Source: Adlercreutzia equolifaciens DSM 19450 (GTDB lineage Bacteria; Actinomycetota; Coriobacteriia; Coriobacteriales; Eggerthellaceae). Taken from it: a stretch of DNA of 64,000 bases. Position 1 is the first letter of the stretch; every line of letters starts with the position of its first letter. The position numbers and the translations under genes were made by a program. The stretch spans positions 2,728,001 through 2,792,000 of the forward strand of contig NC_022567.1 of the NCBI RefSeq assembly GCF_000478885.1, written 5' to 3'. Shown here in pieces: positions 49,612 through 58,867 of the stretch. A model generated the notes under the pieces. That model saw only the letters and a program-made list of their open reading frames with translations. It searched no databases and was not told the origin of the DNA.

Positions 49612-50668
49612 AGGTTTTCTCCTTCATAGGGTTCCCGCGGTCTACCACGAGGCGGCGGCCCAAGGGCTCAAGCTGCGCCGCCAGGTCGGCCCACTTGCGG
49701 GCCGCGCCGGCCGACGAGCGGGGCTTCCCATCGTAGAGTGCGTAGTCGCCCTGGTGCTCGGGCGGCGACAAGTTCGGCATCACGACGTTGGCCCCGGCGA
49801 GAATGCCCTTTTCGCGGCCGTGAGGATCCAGCGCCTCCAGCGCCGTCGTGGCCGGCAGCAGCACCGTCGGGTGCGCCAGGCGAACGAGGGACAACAGGTA
49901 GCAGGTGAGCTCAACCGTGCCGGGTGCCTCGGCGGCGAAGGGGGTGTCGCGGTGAGGCACAAAGGGCCCGATGCCGCACATCTCGGGGCGGAACTCCTGA
50001 ACGAACGCGAGGTCGGCCGCCAGCCGTTCCGCCGTTTGGAAGGGCGAGCCCACCATGAAGCCGGCGCCCACGGCGAACCCGGCCTCGCGCAAGGCGGACA
50101 GGCACGCCATGCGGCGCTGAAGCGTCATGACCGCCGGGTGCAGCTGCCGGTAATGGGCGGCCGTGGCCGTCTCGTGGCGCAGCAGGTAGCGGTCGGCCCC
50201 GGCGGCGCGCAGGCGCTCGTAGCTTTCCCGCGAGCGCTCCCCCACCGACAGGGTGACGGCGCAGCCCGGATGGACCGCCTTCAGCGCGCCCACCACGTCG
50301 GCCAGCCACTCGTCGGTCGCCGCCGGATCTTCCCCGCCCTGCAGCACGAAGGTGCGGAAGCCTGCCTGCCACCCTTCCTCGGCGCAGGCCAGAATCTGCT
50401 CACCGGTAAGGCGGTAGCGCTCGCAGGCGCGGTTGCTGCGCCGGATGCCGCAGTAGTGGCAGTCGTTGGCGCAGATGTTCGTGAACTCGATGAGCCCGCG
50501 TGCGAACACGCCGTCCCCGTAGACGGCCTCGCACGCCTCCCGCGCGCACCCGGCCAGCTCGGCGGCCAGCGCCGGGGTGCGGGCATCAATGAGCGCGGCG
50601 TACTCGTCCAGGGAAAGGCCGTGCCCGCGCGCGAGCTTCGCAGCCAGTGTCGCTGGTCTGTCGGTCAT
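49598..50668 (-). CDS. hydE: [FeFe]-hydrogenase maturation radical-SAM protein HydE
   Basis: Start at 50668 (MTDRPATLAAKLARGHGLSL) with AAAGGAGAG upstream. The 356-residue protein has the radical-SAM motif C66-AND-C70-HY-C73 followed by GIRRSNRACERYRLTGEQIL, typical of HydE rather than biotin synthase. It contributes to assembly of the dithiolate bridge of the H-cluster. With HydG and HydF it completes the maturation set. Confidence 0.95.
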   Translation of the reverse strand: MTDRPATLAAKLARGHGLSLDEYAALIDARTPALAAELAGCAREACEAVYGDGVFARGLIEFTNICANDCHYCGIRRSNRACERYRLTGEQILACAEEGWQAGFRTFVLQGGEDPAATDEWLADVVGALKAVHPGCAVTLSVGERSRESYERLRAAGADRYLLRHETATAAHYRQLHPAVMTLQRRMACLSALREAGFAVGAGFMVGSPFQTAERLAADLAFVQEFRPEMCGIGPFVPHRDTPFAAEAPGTVELTCYLLSLVRLAHPTVLLPATTALEALDPHGREKGILAGANVVMPNLSPPEHQGDYALYDGKPRSSAGAARKWADLAAQLEPLGRRLVVDRGNPMKEKTYDSL

Positions 50669-50769
50669 GAGCCTCTCCTTTCCGTCGAATACGCGCGATC
50701 CTACAAAAACAGGGGGGCGGAACGGCTGCGCAGCGGTTCCGGCCCCCTGCTCCTTCTTCCGCAACGGCG

Positions 50770-52563
50770 CTAGATCTTCCAGCTTTCCTGATCGGTGTGC
50801 AGCCACTCGTGGGCCGTATGCGACAGCGGCTCGCCGATCCAGTCGGCGTACAGCTTCGCAATGTCGGGGTTCTCGTGGGAGTAGCGCAACTTGTCCGCAG
50901 CGTCGAGCCGATTCAGCACCCCGGCCCGCGTCTGGGCCAGTTCGCTGTTGAACCGGATGGGCTGGCCACCGCCGCCCACGCAGCCGCCGGGGCATGCCAT
51001 AATTTCCACGAAATCGAAGGCGGCCTCGCCAGACTCCAACGCGTCCAAAAGCTTCGACGTGTTCTCCAAGCCGCTGGCCACGGCGATGCGCACGGTGGCG
51101 TCGCCGATGGCAAGCTCGCGGGACATCCAGGGCGTCTCAGGCGTGGCGGCCGTGGTGTCGCAGGCGCTGAAATCGGGGTTCTCGCCGGTGATGAGGTAGG
51201 CTGCCGAGCGCAGGGCCGCCTCCATGACGCCGCCGGTGCGCCCGAAGATGGTGGCCGCTCCGGTGGACAAACCGAGGGGGCTGTCGAAGGACGCCTCGGG
51301 AAGCGCCGCGCAATCGACGCCCACCAAACGCAGCAGGCGGCCGAACTCGCGCACGGTGAGCACGGCGTCCACATCCGGCGTCGCCTCGGCGGCCAGCTCC
51401 GGGGCGGCCGGGGCGTCGGGCGCCAGGTTCGCGTCGCTCGTGCCGTTCCCATGGGTCGCGCCGACCACCGTGGAAAGCTCCGGCACGTCGCACTCGTACT
51501 TCTTCGCCACGCAGGGCATGATGGACACGACGAACAGCCGGCGGCCGGCCTCGTCGGCCTCGGCCGCAAGCGTGTTCTTCACCACGGCGCCCATCATCTG
51601 GTGCGGCGACTTGGCGCTGGATAGCTGGGCCGTGAACTGTGGATAGTGCTGCTTCACGAAACGCACCCACCCGGGGCAGCAGCTCGTGAACATGGGGCGG
51701 GGCGCGTCGGAGCCCAGGAACTCCACGAACTCGCTGCCCTCTTCCATAATGGTGAGGTCGGCGGCGAAATCGGTGTCGAAGACGCGGTCGAAGCCCACCG
51801 CGTGCAGGGCCGCGGCCAAGCGTCCCGGCGTGGCCTCGTCGCGGGAAAGCCCCACACCCTCCCCCCAGGCGGCACGCACGGCCGGGGCCACCTGCACCAC
51901 GGTCTCCACGGCCGGGTCCAGAATGGCGTCCATGATGCGGCTCACGTCGTCGCGGGCGGTAAGGGCGCCCGTGGGGCAGTGGGTGATGCACTGGCCGCAC
52001 AGCGCGCAGCCGGCGTCGGCGATGGGCAGGTTGTCGCGCACGATCACCTTCATCGAGGGGCCTGCGCCGGTGAAGTCCCACACGCCGCAGTGCTGCACCT
52101 TGTCGCAGATGGCCACGCAGCGCATGCACTTGATGCACTTGCTGCTGTCGCGCTGCAGCGGGAAGGTGGCATCCCACGGCTCCGGCACCGGCAGGGCCTC
52201 GCCGGCATCCTGCAGGTTGAAGGTGCTGGAAAGGAAGCGCAGGGCGCAGGTGTCCTGGCGCACGCAGGTGGCGCACAGGGCCCGATGGTCGTCCATGATG
52301 GCCTGCAGGTTCGCCCGGCGCGCCGCAGCTACCTGCGGGGTGTCGGTGCGCACGACCATGCCCTCGGCCGCGGCGGTGTTGCACGCCGCCACCAGGCCCT
52401 GGCCCTCCACGTCCACCAAGCACACCCGGCACGAGCCGATGCAGTTCAGATCCTTCAAATAGCACAGCGTGGGAATGTTAACGCCCGCCGCCGTGGCGGC
52501 CTCGAGCAGCGTGGAGCCCTCGGCCACCTCCACAGCCTGGCCGTTCAACGTGATGGTTACCAT
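50770..52563 (-). CDS. hydA: [FeFe]-hydrogenase catalytic subunit
   Basis: A 597-residue enzyme. An N-terminal [2Fe-2S] ferredoxin domain (LCYLKDLNCIGSCRVC...) is followed by a His/Cys cluster motif, two [4Fe-4S] clusters (CIKCMRCVAIC and CALCGQCITHCPTGAL) and the H-cluster domain. All three H-cluster signatures are intact: TSCCPGW (about 293), MPCVAKKYE (about 349) and EIMACPGGCVGGGGQP (about 520). It interconverts protons and hydrogen. A 30-residue Ala/Pro-rich insert follows the second signature. Its start overlaps the flavoprotein gene by 7 bases, so the two are likely one complex. Confidence 0.95.
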   Translation of the reverse strand: MVTITLNGQAVEVAEGSTLLEAATAAGVNIPTLCYLKDLNCIGSCRVCLVDVEGQGLVAACNTAAAEGMVVRTDTPQVAAARRANLQAIMDDHRALCATCVRQDTCALRFLSSTFNLQDAGEALPVPEPWDATFPLQRDSSKCIKCMRCVAICDKVQHCGVWDFTGAGPSMKVIVRDNLPIADAGCALCGQCITHCPTGALTARDDVSRIMDAILDPAVETVVQVAPAVRAAWGEGVGLSRDEATPGRLAAALHAVGFDRVFDTDFAADLTIMEEGSEFVEFLGSDAPRPMFTSCCPGWVRFVKQHYPQFTAQLSSAKSPHQMMGAVVKNTLAAEADEAGRRLFVVSIMPCVAKKYECDVPELSTVVGATHGNGTSDANLAPDAPAAPELAAEATPDVDAVLTVREFGRLLRLVGVDCAALPEASFDSPLGLSTGAATIFGRTGGVMEAALRSAAYLITGENPDFSACDTTAATPETPWMSRELAIGDATVRIAVASGLENTSKLLDALESGEAAFDFVEIMACPGGCVGGGGQPIRFNSELAQTRAGVLNRLDAADKLRYSHENPDIAKLYADWIGEPLSHTAHEWLHTDQESWKI

Positions 52564-54395
52564 GCCTCAAGCCCCCTTCCGGTCAGCGCGCCTATGCCGT
52601 ACACATCGCATCGCAGGCAGCGGCGGCACTCCTGAGCCGCCTCCTCGTCGGTCATCGGAACCTCGACGCCCTCGAAATCGTGCTTGCGCTCGCACGCCGG
52701 ACGCTCGGCCACCTGCACGCGACCGTAGGCCGTCCGATCGTTGGGACGCGCCGGCAGCACAGCGGCGCCGCAATCCAGTTCGTGATGGAACCCGAGCTCG
52801 TGGTCGATGTTGGCCGCGGCCGTCTTGCCAGCGGCAATGGCCATGATGACGGTCTTGGGGCCCCACTGGCAGTCGCCGCCCACGAAGACGCCCTCCTGGC
52901 CCATGGCGCGCAGGTACTGGTCGGCCACGAAATAGGTGCGGTCGACCTCCATGCCGTACTCCTCGAAGGGAGCGCTCTCGATGGCCTGGCCCACGGCGAT
53001 AAGCACGATATCGGCCTCGAGCCGCAGCTCCGGCTTGTCGGCCGCCACCGGCGCGGGACGTCCGCGCTTCACCGCGCCGATGCGCTGGGGCTGGCACACA
53101 AGTGCCGTGACCCGGCCCTCGGCATCCACCTCGATGCGCTCGGGAGCCTGCAGGCACATCATCTCGACGCCCTCGGCTATGGCGCTTTCCACCTCGGCGG
53201 GCAGCGCGGTCATGTCCTCCAGACGGCGACGGTAGGCCACCGTCACCGACTCTGCGCCGAGGCGCACGCTCGTGCGGGCGCAGTCCATGGCCACGTTGCC
53301 GCCGCCGATGACCACCACCTTCTTGCCCGTGAAGTCCGGATGCTCGCCATCGCCGACCACGCCGAGCAGATCGACAGCGCTCATCACGCCCTCGGCGTCG
53401 GCGCCCTCCAGCGCCAAGGTCTTGCCGCCCTGGGCGCCGATGGCCACGTACACGGCGTCGTACCAGCCGGCCAGCTTCGCCATCTCGGCCGCGTCAACGG
53501 CGCATTCGGTCTTCACCTCGATGGACCCGGCACCCAAGATGGCCCGAATGTCCTCGTCCAGGCGCTCACGCGGGAAGCGGTAGGCGGGAATGCCATAGCG
53601 CATCATGCCGCCGAGCTTCTTGCGCGCCTCGTACACCACCACCTCGTGACCCATCAGAGCCAGGAAGTAGGCGCAGGTCAGACCCGATGGGCCGGCGCCC
53701 ACCACCGCGACGCGCTTGCCCGTGGAGGGCAGCGGCGCGGGGGTTTCCACGGTGTCGGCAGCCACCGTGTCCACGATGTGCTTCTTGATGCCGCGAATAT
53801 TCACGGGCGCATCCACCATGGTGCGGCGGCAGCGCTCCTCGCACGGATGCTCGCACACCAGCGCGCAGGCCGTCGGGAACGGGTTGTCCTTACGGATCAT
53901 CTTCACCGCCTCGGCAAAGCGCCCCTCCTCGGCCAGCGCGATATAGGCCGGCACGTTCACGTGGGCCGGACACAGCGTGACGCAGGGCACCGTCTGGCGC
54001 GTGCCCGGGGCGCAGGTGCCCGCTTCCACGTGGCTGGCGAACTCGTCGGCAAAGGCGTCGAGCCCCTCCAGCACCATCTGGCCCGCTTGCCAGCCCACCG
54101 CGCAGTCGGCCGTGTCGCGCAGCAACGCGGCCTTGGCGCGAATCTCGCCGACCGTCGTCTCGGTGGCGCGGAACTCGGCCACGTCGCGCAGCAGCGCCGC
54201 GATCTTCGGCATGCCCTGAGCGCACGGCGTACACTTGCCGCAGGTCTGAGCCATGCTCGCCTGCAGCTGGCCCAGCACCATCCCCACCGGACACTGCCCC
54301 GGCGGCATGGCTTCGACGCGACGCGTGAACGCCTCGACGAACGCTCCCATCTGCCCGTCGGCTTTCGCCGCGGGTTGTACCGTTAAACGCCCCAT
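52557..54395 (-). CDS. NuoF-tail/GltD-type flavoprotein, partner of the hydrogenase
   Basis: A 612-residue fusion. Residues 1-110 resemble the C-terminal iron-sulfur part of NuoF/HoxF (C52-GK-C55-TP-C58). The rest is a GltD/NfnB-like module: cysteine clusters CVTLCPAHVNVPAY and CALVCEHPCEERC, an FAD site VAVVGAGPSGLTCAYFLA (about 240) and an NAD(P) site VVVIGGGNVAMDCARTS (about 365). It ends in a further CRRCLRC cluster. It would pass electrons between NAD(P)H and the hydrogenase's ferredoxin-like domain. A 216-base gap separates it from fixX, so it may have its own promoter. Confidence 0.85.
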   Translation of the reverse strand: MGRLTVQPAAKADGQMGAFVEAFTRRVEAMPPGQCPVGMVLGQLQASMAQTCGKCTPCAQGMPKIAALLRDVAEFRATETTVGEIRAKAALLRDTADCAVGWQAGQMVLEGLDAFADEFASHVEAGTCAPGTRQTVPCVTLCPAHVNVPAYIALAEEGRFAEAVKMIRKDNPFPTACALVCEHPCEERCRRTMVDAPVNIRGIKKHIVDTVAADTVETPAPLPSTGKRVAVVGAGPSGLTCAYFLALMGHEVVVYEARKKLGGMMRYGIPAYRFPRERLDEDIRAILGAGSIEVKTECAVDAAEMAKLAGWYDAVYVAIGAQGGKTLALEGADAEGVMSAVDLLGVVGDGEHPDFTGKKVVVIGGGNVAMDCARTSVRLGAESVTVAYRRRLEDMTALPAEVESAIAEGVEMMCLQAPERIEVDAEGRVTALVCQPQRIGAVKRGRPAPVAADKPELRLEADIVLIAVGQAIESAPFEEYGMEVDRTYFVADQYLRAMGQEGVFVGGDCQWGPKTVIMAIAAGKTAAANIDHELGFHHELDCGAAVLPARPNDRTAYGRVQVAERPACERKHDFEGVEVPMTDEEAAQECRRCLRCDVYGIGALTGRGLEAW

Positions 54396-54611
54396 AGCTC
54401 TCTCTTTCCCTGTCTAGAGTCAACTGATACAAGATAGCGCGTCCAGTATTTCCAACTGGTAACACCCGTCTCGCGCGGTACCTTTGAGCGATCGACGACA
54501 TCTCGGGCGTGCCCATGCTCATATTCGAGGGAAACATCGGTTCCGCGCCATCGCCGCTCGCGGCGAATCAGTCTTTCATACTCTCGGTTTACAACAGTAA
54601 CCAGGCGACTC

Positions 54612-54923
54612 CTAGCCGAAGCGGTACTGCACCCCCATCATCGGAGCCGGATTATCCCAGCGCGACACGATGGTCTCCTCGCAGCAGATGCGGCAGGTAC
54701 CGCATTCCAGGCAGCCCGCATAGTCGAAGCTCTTGCGGCCATCAGGGCCGATTTTGTACAGAGCTGCCGGGCACACCTTCACCAGCTTCAGGAACTCCGC
54801 CTCGTCCAACGCATCCACATCCTCGGCCGTGAAGCCGATATGCGATCCGCCTTCGTCGACGCTGTACTTGTTGGCGCCGATCATCTCATCGACGTTCACC
54901 GTGATCTTCGGCAAGGTGCTCAT
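54612..54923 (-). CDS. fixX: FixX-like ferredoxin
   Basis: A 103-residue protein whose start overlaps the FixC-like stop (ATGA). Its C-terminal half holds the cysteines for iron-sulfur binding (KVCPAAL and CLECGTCRICC), the FixX/ETF-dehydrogenase ferredoxin pattern. It would take electrons from FixC or deliver them to it. It is the end of the first block of the equol cluster. Confidence 0.9.
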   Translation of the reverse strand: MSTLPKITVNVDEMIGANKYSVDEGGSHIGFTAEDVDALDEAEFLKLVKVCPAALYKIGPDGRKSFDYAGCLECGTCRICCEETIVSRWDNPAPMMGVQYRFG

Positions 54924-56233
54924 AGGGCCTTCAGCGCTCCTCTCACTTCCTTGGCCAAGCGCAGCAGACCGCGCTGCTTCACCACCGGGATAATACGCTT
55001 CGTCAGATGCTGCTGCGGTTCGCCATCGACGACGAACATGGCGTTGAACACCTCGGCGACCATCGTCGGATACTCCGTGAACATGCGATCCCAATGCTCC
55101 ATCGTCTGAGGCCACGCACGGAAGGTCTTCATGTCCTTGATCACGAAGCTGTCCTCGAGCATGGTGCGATAGGGCGCCAGGGCCTGGGCGCTTACGTTGC
55201 CGCCATCAATAGCGGCGCAAGCGGCCTCGGCGGCGAACTGACCCGATGCCACGGCCAGATCCATGCCGCGCACCTGATAGCCCAGGTTCATGCAGAGCAT
55301 GGCGGCATCGCCGGCAATAAGGCAGCCATCGTACACGCATTCGGGAATCATGTCGTAGCCACCCTCGGACACCATGTGTCCCGAATGCTCTACCATGGTA
55401 GCGTCGCGAATGATGGGCGCCACGGCCGGATGGTGCTTGAAGTCTTCCATGGCCTGGTAGATGGTGGTGCCGCTCGTGGAAAGCTCTTCGATGGTGGCCA
55501 CGAGGCCCAAGCTGATGGAATCCTTGTTGGTGTACAGGAAGCCGCCGCCCACGCTGCCATGGGTGCAATCACCCACGAACAGCATGGCCGCGCCCTCACC
55601 CTCGGGTGTAAGGAAACGGTCCTCGATGGTGCGGGCCGGCAGCTCGAAGAGCTCCTTGATACCCACGGCCATTTCGTTGCGCTTGGGACGCGGGGCGCCG
55701 AGGCAGCGCTCGGCCAAGAGGGAGTTCACGCCCTCAGCCAAAATCACGACCTGGGAGGTGATCTCATCGTCTCCGGCCTTGATGCCGATGACCGCGCCCG
55801 TCTCGTCCTTTACCAGCTCTTCCACACCAATGCCAGCAATGATCTCGCAACCCGCCTTCTCGCACAGCTCAGCCATCCAGGCATCGAAGGGGGCGCGCAG
55901 GACGCTGTAGCTGTCGTTGGCCTCCTCGCCCAGCTCTTTGCTGGTGAAGTCGATGGTCATGTTGCTCGTCGGATCCATGAGGGCAATGCGCTCATGGGTG
56001 ATCTTGCGCTCGAAGGGAATCTCGTCCCACACGACATCGCCGTTGGCATACTTGTCGAAAACCTTGCGCAGCGAATGAGCGTAGATGCGGCCACCGGTCA
56101 TGTTCTTCGATCCAGCCGACTCACCGCGCTCCACGATGAGCACACTCTTGCCCCGCTTGGCTGCCACGTAGGCTGCAATGGCGCCGGCGCAGCCGCAGCC
56201 CACGACGATGATATCGAAATCGCGCTCTTCCAC
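54920..56233 (-). CDS. fixC: FixC-like ETF:quinone-oxidoreductase flavoprotein
   Basis: Start is a GTG at 56233 with AAGGAGG upstream (VEERDFDIIVVGCGCAGAIA). The 437-residue protein has an N-terminal FAD-binding fold, the GD motif LIAGDAAMLCMNLGYQVRGM and an ETF-QO type C-terminus. Family members move electrons between electron-transfer flavoprotein and quinone or ferredoxin. With FixX and the EtfA/EtfB encoded in the same cluster it makes a complete Fix-type module, which in other anaerobes can bifurcate electrons. Confidence 0.9.
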   Translation of the reverse strand: MEERDFDIIVVGCGCAGAIAAYVAAKRGKSVLIVERGESAGSKNMTGGRIYAHSLRKVFDKYANGDVVWDEIPFERKITHERIALMDPTSNMTIDFTSKELGEEANDSYSVLRAPFDAWMAELCEKAGCEIIAGIGVEELVKDETGAVIGIKAGDDEITSQVVILAEGVNSLLAERCLGAPRPKRNEMAVGIKELFELPARTIEDRFLTPEGEGAAMLFVGDCTHGSVGGGFLYTNKDSISLGLVATIEELSTSGTTIYQAMEDFKHHPAVAPIIRDATMVEHSGHMVSEGGYDMIPECVYDGCLIAGDAAMLCMNLGYQVRGMDLAVASGQFAAEAACAAIDGGNVSAQALAPYRTMLEDSFVIKDMKTFRAWPQTMEHWDRMFTEYPTMVAEVFNAMFVVDGEPQQHLTKRIIPVVKQRGLLRLAKEVRGALKAL

Positions 56234-56261
56234 GCAGCACCTCCTTCGGTGATCGTTCTTC

Positions 56262-56298
56262 CAGAAGGGGAGCCCCAAATATGCGGGCACCCCTTCTG
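56262..56298 (-). other. Intercistronic hairpin between the daidzein reductase and fixC genes
   Basis: CAGAAGGGG and CCCCTTCTG form a perfect 9-bp stem around a 19-nt loop with a smaller GGGG/CCCC stem inside. No U tract follows. It could slow polymerase or protect the upstream mRNA from decay. Confidence 0.5.
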
Positions 56299-56303
56299 CT
56301 TGC

Positions 56304-58232
56304 TTACAGGTTGATGGCCGTCTTGTAGCCCTCGTGCACGGCGTCCATCACCAGACGCGGGGCCTTGGCGTCGCCGATCACGTAGGTGTCCACATCGGCA
56401 ATCTGCTCGATGTCGTCGCGCATCTGGCTGGTGGGCAGGAAGCCGGGCGACACCACCACGGCATCCACATCCATCATCTCCAGACCATTCATCGTGGAGA
56501 ACACCGGCTTGCCGTCCTTCACCTCAACCAGGTTGGCGCGGGTCTTCGTCTTCACGCCGGCCATGGCCAGACGTGTCATGTAGGCGATGCCCATCACGCC
56601 GGGCACAAAGAAGTTGTCCTGGCGCGTGGTGATGGTGACGTCCTTGCCGAAGTCTTCGGCCAGAATGAGAGCCGCCTCGGCACCCACGATGCCGCCGCCC
56701 ACAACGACCACCTTGTCGGCATCCAGCTGACACCCCTGCTTCATCAGATCCATGGCGTAAATCACGTTGTCGGAATCCAAACCAGGCAGGTTCAACTCGC
56801 GCACCTTGCCGCCCGTGGCAACGATCACAGCGTCGAAATCGCCCGTAGCGATGGTCTCCGGCGTGGCATTCTCCTCAACCAGCTTGACGTTGGACTTGGC
56901 GATCTGGCGCTGGTAGTACTTGCCCAGACGGCCCAGGTCCTCCTTGTACACCGGCACCGAGGCCTCCTTCAGCACGCCGCCCACCTCGCGGCCCTCGAAC
57001 AGGGTCACGTCGTGACCGCACTCGGCAGCGGTCAGAGCCGCAGTGCTGCCCGCAGGGCCAGCACCGATAATGGCTACCTTTTTCGGACGATCGGTCTTCG
57101 GGAAGTACTCGCGATCGAACTGGTACAGTGTGGGATTAACGGCGCACTGCACCATACCGCCCGACAGCATACCGCGGTCGTGGCAACCCACACCGCAGCC
57201 GATGCAGGGGCGAATGTCGCCCGAGCGGCCCTCCTCGGCCTTCTTGGCCCAGAACGGATCGGCCAGAGCCGGCTTGCCGATGCCCACGTAGTCGCACACG
57301 CCGTCTTCCAGCAGCTGCTCGCCAATCTCGGGAGTGTAGATGCCGCCGCATAACATGACCGGAATGCTCACCGCATCCTTAATGCGCTTGGCCATATCCA
57401 CATGGTTTGCGCCGTGGGGAGACAGCAGACCGGCAGCGTTCACTACCTCGGCATGACTGCCCCAGGTGATATTGATGACGTCGGCGCCCATACGCTCGCA
57501 GGCCTTGGCCACCTCGATGGTCTCCTCGATGGTGATGCCGCCGGGCTCGAAATCGCAACCGGACAGACGAATGGACAGCGGCACCGAGGTCTTCTGCTTA
57601 ATGTTGCGAATGACCTCCATCAGGAAGCGCATGCGATTATGCAGCGAGCCGCCGTACATGTCGGTACGGGTGTTGTTGAGCGGCGACAGGAAGTTGGAGA
57701 GCAGCACGCCGCAAGCGGAATGCACATCGATGATCTCAAAACCGGCGCGCTGACCGCGCTCGGCCGCATCGCCGAAGGCCTCCACGAACTCGTGAATCTC
57801 CTCGATGGTCAACTCGCGCGGCACACCGCCACCGTTCTCGTACCAAGGCTCCCACATAACGCGCGACGACGAGATGAGATCGTCGCCTGCCACGAAGGCG
57901 GCGTCGCGGCCGGGATGCACGATCTGCAGGCCGGGCACCGCACCGTGGTGCTTCAGCGTCTTGGCCAAGATGGACATCGGGCCGATGTAGGGATCGCTGG
58001 CGATGGACAGGCCCACATGATGGAACTGGGTCACACCGGCGTTATCCATATACACGATGCCCGCGCCACCGTCGGCTGCCTCGGCATAGGCCTTCACCGT
58101 GGCCCAGCTGGGAGAACCATCGGGATTGCCCAACTCGGTGCCCATGGGCTGTCGCACGATGCGGTTCTTGATCTCGAGGCCGGCGATATAGCCGCGTTCG
58201 AACAGCTTCGGGAAATGCTGGTTCTTCTTCAT
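56304..58232 (-). CDS. dzr: Daidzein reductase (old-yellow-enzyme/2,4-dienoyl-CoA reductase family)
   Basis: The 642-residue length and layout match described daidzein reductases (DZNR). Residues 1-335 form an FMN barrel (RQPMGTELGNPDGSPSW at the start; VMLCGGIYTPEIGEQLL later). A [4Fe-4S] site C343-IG-C346-GVG-C350...C362 follows, then FAD (IIGAGPAGSTAAL, about 388-400) and NAD(P) (VVVGGGIVGAEAALIL) domains. It reduces the C2-C3 double bond of daidzein to (R)-dihydrodaidzein. The identification relies on the conjunction with the other three equol genes; alone it could be any enoate reductase. Confidence 0.9.
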   Translation of the reverse strand: MKKNQHFPKLFERGYIAGLEIKNRIVRQPMGTELGNPDGSPSWATVKAYAEAADGGAGIVYMDNAGVTQFHHVGLSIASDPYIGPMSILAKTLKHHGAVPGLQIVHPGRDAAFVAGDDLISSSRVMWEPWYENGGGVPRELTIEEIHEFVEAFGDAAERGQRAGFEIIDVHSACGVLLSNFLSPLNNTRTDMYGGSLHNRMRFLMEVIRNIKQKTSVPLSIRLSGCDFEPGGITIEETIEVAKACERMGADVINITWGSHAEVVNAAGLLSPHGANHVDMAKRIKDAVSIPVMLCGGIYTPEIGEQLLEDGVCDYVGIGKPALADPFWAKKAEEGRSGDIRPCIGCGVGCHDRGMLSGGMVQCAVNPTLYQFDREYFPKTDRPKKVAIIGAGPAGSTAALTAAECGHDVTLFEGREVGGVLKEASVPVYKEDLGRLGKYYQRQIAKSNVKLVEENATPETIATGDFDAVIVATGGKVRELNLPGLDSDNVIYAMDLMKQGCQLDADKVVVVGGGIVGAEAALILAEDFGKDVTITTRQDNFFVPGVMGIAYMTRLAMAGVKTKTRANLVEVKDGKPVFSTMNGLEMMDVDAVVVSPGFLPTSQMRDDIEQIADVDTYVIGDAKAPRLVMDAVHEGYKTAINL

Positions 58233-58294
58233 TATCTCAATCCCTTCTGATTAATACGATGATAAGAGTCGATAAGATGCTCGAGAAAACCTAA

Positions 58295-58774
58295 TTAGTG
58301 AGCCTCGCGAGCTGCCGCCGCAGGATCGAAGCCACTGATGGCTTTGGCGATCTTCTGGGCAAGCCACAGGAAGATGATCACCAGCACTACCGCCGACAGA
58401 GCCACCAACGGCCACGAAGCGACAAAGCCGCCGAACACCGCTGCCCAGCCCAATGTCGGCAGGTTGTTGATCAGCATGTTGCCGAACGAAATGATCGTGC
58501 CGAAGTACACACCGAGAATCACGGAGTTGATCAGGTAGAACCCGATACCACCGCGTAGGTTCAACTTGGCGCACAACGCCGGCCCCCACGAAGCCACGGG
58601 AATAATATCGCCGAAGGCGTAGCCAATGCAGAAACTGGCGAACCAAGCCTCGATGACAATTTCAGGCAAAAGCGGAACACCCGCCGCAGTCAACATGACC
58701 AGCGACATGCACAGGCCCAAAATGATGTTCATGACGATATTGACAACTCTTCCGAATCCAATGGGACCCTTCAT
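58295..58774 (-). CDS. Small membrane protein of the equol cluster
   Basis: A 159-residue protein with four hydrophobic segments (about 11-32, 38-60, 78-100, 112-138) and a short charged C-terminus. The first helices read VMNIILGLCMSLVMLTAAGV and WFASFCIGYAFGDIIPVASW, which resembles DUF2798-type proteins. It lies between the dihydrodaidzein and daidzein reductase genes on the same strand. Transport of isoflavones or of their products is the natural hypothesis but there is no direct evidence. Confidence 0.75.
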   Translation of the reverse strand: MKGPIGFGRVVNIVMNIILGLCMSLVMLTAAGVPLLPEIVIEAWFASFCIGYAFGDIIPVASWGPALCAKLNLRGGIGFYLINSVILGVYFGTIISFGNMLINNLPTLGWAAVFGGFVASWPLVALSAVVLVIIFLWLAQKIAKAISGFDPAAAAREAH

Positions 58775-58825
58775 TCTATCCTCCTCTCGAGGAACTCCCT
58801 AAAGCTCCTCGCATTGCCTCACGAA

Positions 58826-58858
58826 GGCGCGCCGGCTCATTCCCCTGACCGGCGCGCC
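58826..58858 (-). other. Strong intercistronic hairpin downstream of the dihydrodaidzein reductase gene
   Basis: GGCGCGCCGG and CCGGCGCGCC form a perfect 10-bp GC stem with a 13-nt loop, 10 bases after the stop codon. Without a U tract it is more likely an mRNA-stabilising or attenuating structure than a terminator. Confidence 0.6.
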
Positions 58859-58867
58859 GCCGTTTCC

